Assembly (NCBI GenBank): GCA_003453695.1
Contig: DMNK01000016.1
Location: 22,062 to 29,434, forward strand
Direction of reading: 5' to 3'
Source: Acidimicrobiaceae bacterium
Lineage (GTDB): Bacteria > Actinomycetota > Acidimicrobiia > Acidimicrobiales > UBA8190
DNA: 7,373 nt
Numbering within the stretch: position 1 is the first letter of the stretch; every line of letters starts with the position of its first letter. Of this stretch, positions 6,038-7,373 are shown in pieces. The position numbers and the translations under genes were made by a program. The notes under the pieces are model-generated. The model made no database searches. It had not been told where the DNA came from and saw nothing but the letters and a program-made list of their open reading frames with translations.

Positions 6038-7089
6038 ACCTGGTGCCGCCCACCGCCGCCGACGCCCCGGACACCCTGGGCATGTTCGAGGCCGCCGCCG
6101 GCCTGCCCGAGCAGGTGGCCATGTCGGTAGGCGCCGCCCACGGCCTCGACGGGCTGCCCGACAAGGCCTACGTGGAGAACGTCGTGGTGCTCGGCATGGG
6201 AGGAAGCGGCATCGTCGGTGACGTCATGGTGGCGGTGGCCGGTCCCTTCCTGCCCGTGCCGGTGTCGGTGGTCAAGTCCTATGACCTGCCCGACTTCGTG
6301 GGCGCCGGGTCGCTCGTCTTCGCCGTGTCCTTCTCGGGCGACACCGAGGAGACGGTGGAAGCCGCCGGGGAGGCGGCCGACGCGGGCGCCTCTCTGGTCG
6401 CCGTCACCACGGGCGGGGAGTTGGCGAGCCTCGCCGACGAATGGGGAGCGCCGGTGGTGCCGGTACCTCATGACATCCCCCAGCCCCGTGCCGGGCTGGG
6501 AGCCATGGCCATGCCGCCGCTGATCGTGCTGGAGGACATCGGGCTGTTCCCCGGAGCCAGCCAGTGGGTGGCGTTGGCCGTCGACCAGTTGCGCCGGCGA
6601 CGGGACCAGCTGCTGCGGGCCGGCAGCGTGGCTGACGAGGTGGCCAGGCGCATCGGGCGCACCATCCCCATGTTCCACGCCGCCCAGGATCTCGGGGCGG
6701 CAGCCGCATCCCGGTGGAAGTCGCAGGTGAACGAGAACGCCAAGAGCCCGGCCTTCATGGCCGTCTACCCCGAGCTGTGCCACAACGAGATCGCCGGCTG
6801 GGGCCAGAACGGCGACGTCACCCGTCAGGTCATGACCCTGGTCAATCTGCGCCACGACGCCGAGCACCCCCAGGTGGCTCGCCGCTTCGAGCTCGTCGCC
6901 GACGTGATGCTCGAGGTGGTGTCCGACATCGTCGAGGTGCGCGCCGAGGGAGAGGGCGACCTGGCCCAGCTGCTGGACCTCGTCATGGTCGGGGACTTCG
7001 TCTCGTTGCACATGGCGGCCCGCGAGGGCGTCGACCCCGGTCCTGTCCCGGTGCTCGACCAGTTGAAGCAGCGCCTGCGCCAGGGCTGA
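6034..7089 (+). CDS. SIS-domain bifunctional phosphoglucose/phosphomannose isomerase
   Basis: A cytoplasmic 351-residue sugar isomerase interconverting fructose-6-P with glucose-6-P and mannose-6-P, of the archaeal/actinobacterial PGI/PMI type. The N-terminal SIS domain has GMGGSG (54-59), VVKSYDLP (79-86), the phosphate-binding SFSGDTEET (99-107) and TTGG (125-128); the second half has the family block NENAKSPAF (233-241) and PELCHNEIAGW (246-256). E234 and H250 are the likely catalytic glutamate and histidine; their separation of 16 equals that of E203 and H219 in the Pyrobaculum aerophilum enzyme, as I recall it. R152 in PRAGLG is the expected conserved arginine. The GTG start at 6034 overlaps the preceding stop (GTGA), so translation is probably coupled; no separate Shine-Dalgarno is evident. 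With the mutase two genes upstream it gives the complete Fru-6-P to Man-1-P route. A phosphoglucose-only or phosphomannose-only activity cannot be excluded. Confidence 0.9.
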   Translation: MNLVPPTAADAPDTLGMFEAAAGLPEQVAMSVGAAHGLDGLPDKAYVENVVVLGMGGSGIVGDVMVAVAGPFLPVPVSVVKSYDLPDFVGAGSLVFAVSFSGDTEETVEAAGEAADAGASLVAVTTGGELASLADEWGAPVVPVPHDIPQPRAGLGAMAMPPLIVLEDIGLFPGASQWVALAVDQLRRRRDQLLRAGSVADEVARRIGRTIPMFHAAQDLGAAAASRWKSQVNENAKSPAFMAVYPELCHNEIAGWGQNGDVTRQVMTLVNLRHDAEHPQVARRFELVADVMLEVVSDIVEVRAEGEGDLAQLLDLVMVGDFVSLHMAAREGVDPGPVPVLDQLKQRLRQG

Positions 7090-7100
7090 GCCCGTCATCG

Positions 7101-7133
7101 TACGATCGCCGCATCCGAAGATCGATCAAGGAG
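7101..7133 (+). promoter_or_regulatory. Candidate sahH promoter -10 and Shine-Dalgarno
   Basis: TACGAT (7101-7106) is a good TANNNT -10 and would start transcription near A7113, giving a leader of about 25 bases. AAGGAG (7128-7133), 4 bases before ATG 7138, is a strong Shine-Dalgarno. No -35 is recognisable. The leader includes the palindrome GATCGATC (7120-7127), and CGATC (7103-7107) could pair with GATCG (7120-7124), a short stem around the presumed start. sahH may therefore have its own promoter in addition to readthrough from the isomerase gene 48 bases upstream. Confidence 0.45.
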
Positions 7134-7137
7134 AACA

Positions 7138-7373
7138 ATGCCCAGCCCCGACGGACCTGACTTCAAGGTCGCCGACATCGACCTCGCCGACTTCGGCTCC
7201 CGTGAGATCCGGCTGGCCGAGGAGGAGATGCCCGGCCTCATGGCGCTGCGTGCCGAGTTCGCCGACGAGCAGCCGCTGCGGGGGGCACGGATCGCTGGAT
7301 CGATCCACATGACGGTCCAGACGGCGGTGTTGGTGGAGACGCTCCTCGCCCTCGGCGCCGAGGTCCGCTGGGC
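7138..7373 (+). CDS. ahcY: S-adenosylhomocysteine hydrolase, N-terminal part (runs off the window)
   Basis: This cytoplasmic NAD-dependent enzyme splits S-adenosylhomocysteine into adenosine and homocysteine, relieving product inhibition of methyltransferases and returning homocysteine to the methionine cycle. 78 complete codons are visible. [12 protein letters not shown] (9-20), [11 protein letters not shown] (28-38) and above all [18 protein letters not shown] (48-65) followed by LGAEVRW (72-78) are the highly conserved SahH N-terminus; H57, T59, Q61 and T62 belong to the substrate-binding region. The NAD-binding domain lies beyond the window. ATG 7138 is supported by AAGGAG and by correct alignment of the family N-terminus. 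The gene is also called sahH in actinobacteria. The window cut prevents checking whether the gene is intact. Confidence 0.96.
   Translation, partial: MPSPDGPDFKVADIDLADFGSREIRLAEEEMPGLMALRAEFADEQPLRGARIAGSIHMTVQTAVLVETLLALGAEVRW

Noticed and set aside
7090..7137. SAH riboswitch in front of sahH
   Set aside because: The gap is only 48 bases and holds no extended conserved pseudoknot-like structure; a -10 and a Shine-Dalgarno fill it.
7095..7310. Small minus-strand open frames over the start of sahH
   Set aside because: They overlap a strongly conserved SahH N-terminus antisense and lack motifs.
1..7373. CRISPR array, mobile element, tRNA, attachment site or defence island
   Set aside because: I saw no regularly spaced repeats, transposase motifs, terminal inverted repeats or cloverleaf-like sequence; composition is uniform across the window and the genes are housekeeping or envelope types.

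Overview
This 7.4 kb, very GC-rich window looks like a chromosomal piece of a high-GC actinobacterium. An Acidimicrobiia-like lineage is my best guess, inferred from gene content and base composition rather than from any search. Coding density is high, third codon positions are almost always G or C, and the order phosphomannomutase - short Trm112-like protein - SIS-domain isomerase - S-adenosylhomocysteinase is one I know from Actinomycetota. I see no insertion sequence, phage gene, CRISPR array, tRNA or rRNA. No gene-free stretch reaches 300 bases; the longest, at 1833-1942, is 110 bases.

Layout. (1) Bases 1-772, minus strand: the N-terminal third of the membrane protease FtsH, cut by the window edge just past its Walker A motif. 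(2) A 79-base divergent intergenic region (773-851). (3) Bases 852-1832, plus: a CPBP/CAAX-type intramembrane protease with a long proline-rich N-terminal tail. (4) Bases 1943-4315, plus: a 790-residue multi-pass GT-C-like membrane protein of the type often labelled '6-pyruvoyl-tetrahydropterin synthase-related', with a large extracytoplasmic domain. (5) Bases 4378-7089, plus: a compact cluster of phosphomannomutase/phosphoglucomutase, an 81-residue Trm112-like protein and a bifunctional phosphoglucose/phosphomannose isomerase. The last two overlap by 4 bases. (6) From 7138 to the window end, plus: the N-terminus of S-adenosylhomocysteine hydrolase.

How the genes fit together. The isomerase (fructose-6-P to mannose-6-P or glucose-6-P) and the mutase (mannose-6-P to mannose-1-P, or the glucose equivalents) together feed GDP-mannose and related sugar donors. 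The GT-C-like protein just upstream could belong to the cell-envelope glycan pathway that uses such donors through polyprenyl-phosphate sugars; this is inference from position and fold. SahH recycles the by-product of SAM-dependent methylation, and the small Trm112-like protein may connect to methyltransferases, since Trm112 proteins elsewhere activate them. FtsH and the CPBP protease are two unrelated membrane proteases transcribed divergently from a shared short region.

Several starts (ftsH, the GT-C gene, the mutase) lack a Shine-Dalgarno sequence and have a -10-like hexamer ending 7 to 11 bases upstream, which suggests leaderless or very short-leader mRNAs. The Trm112-like gene and sahH have clear Shine-Dalgarno sites. 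I found no convincing undescribed system here; the findings are modest local oddities.
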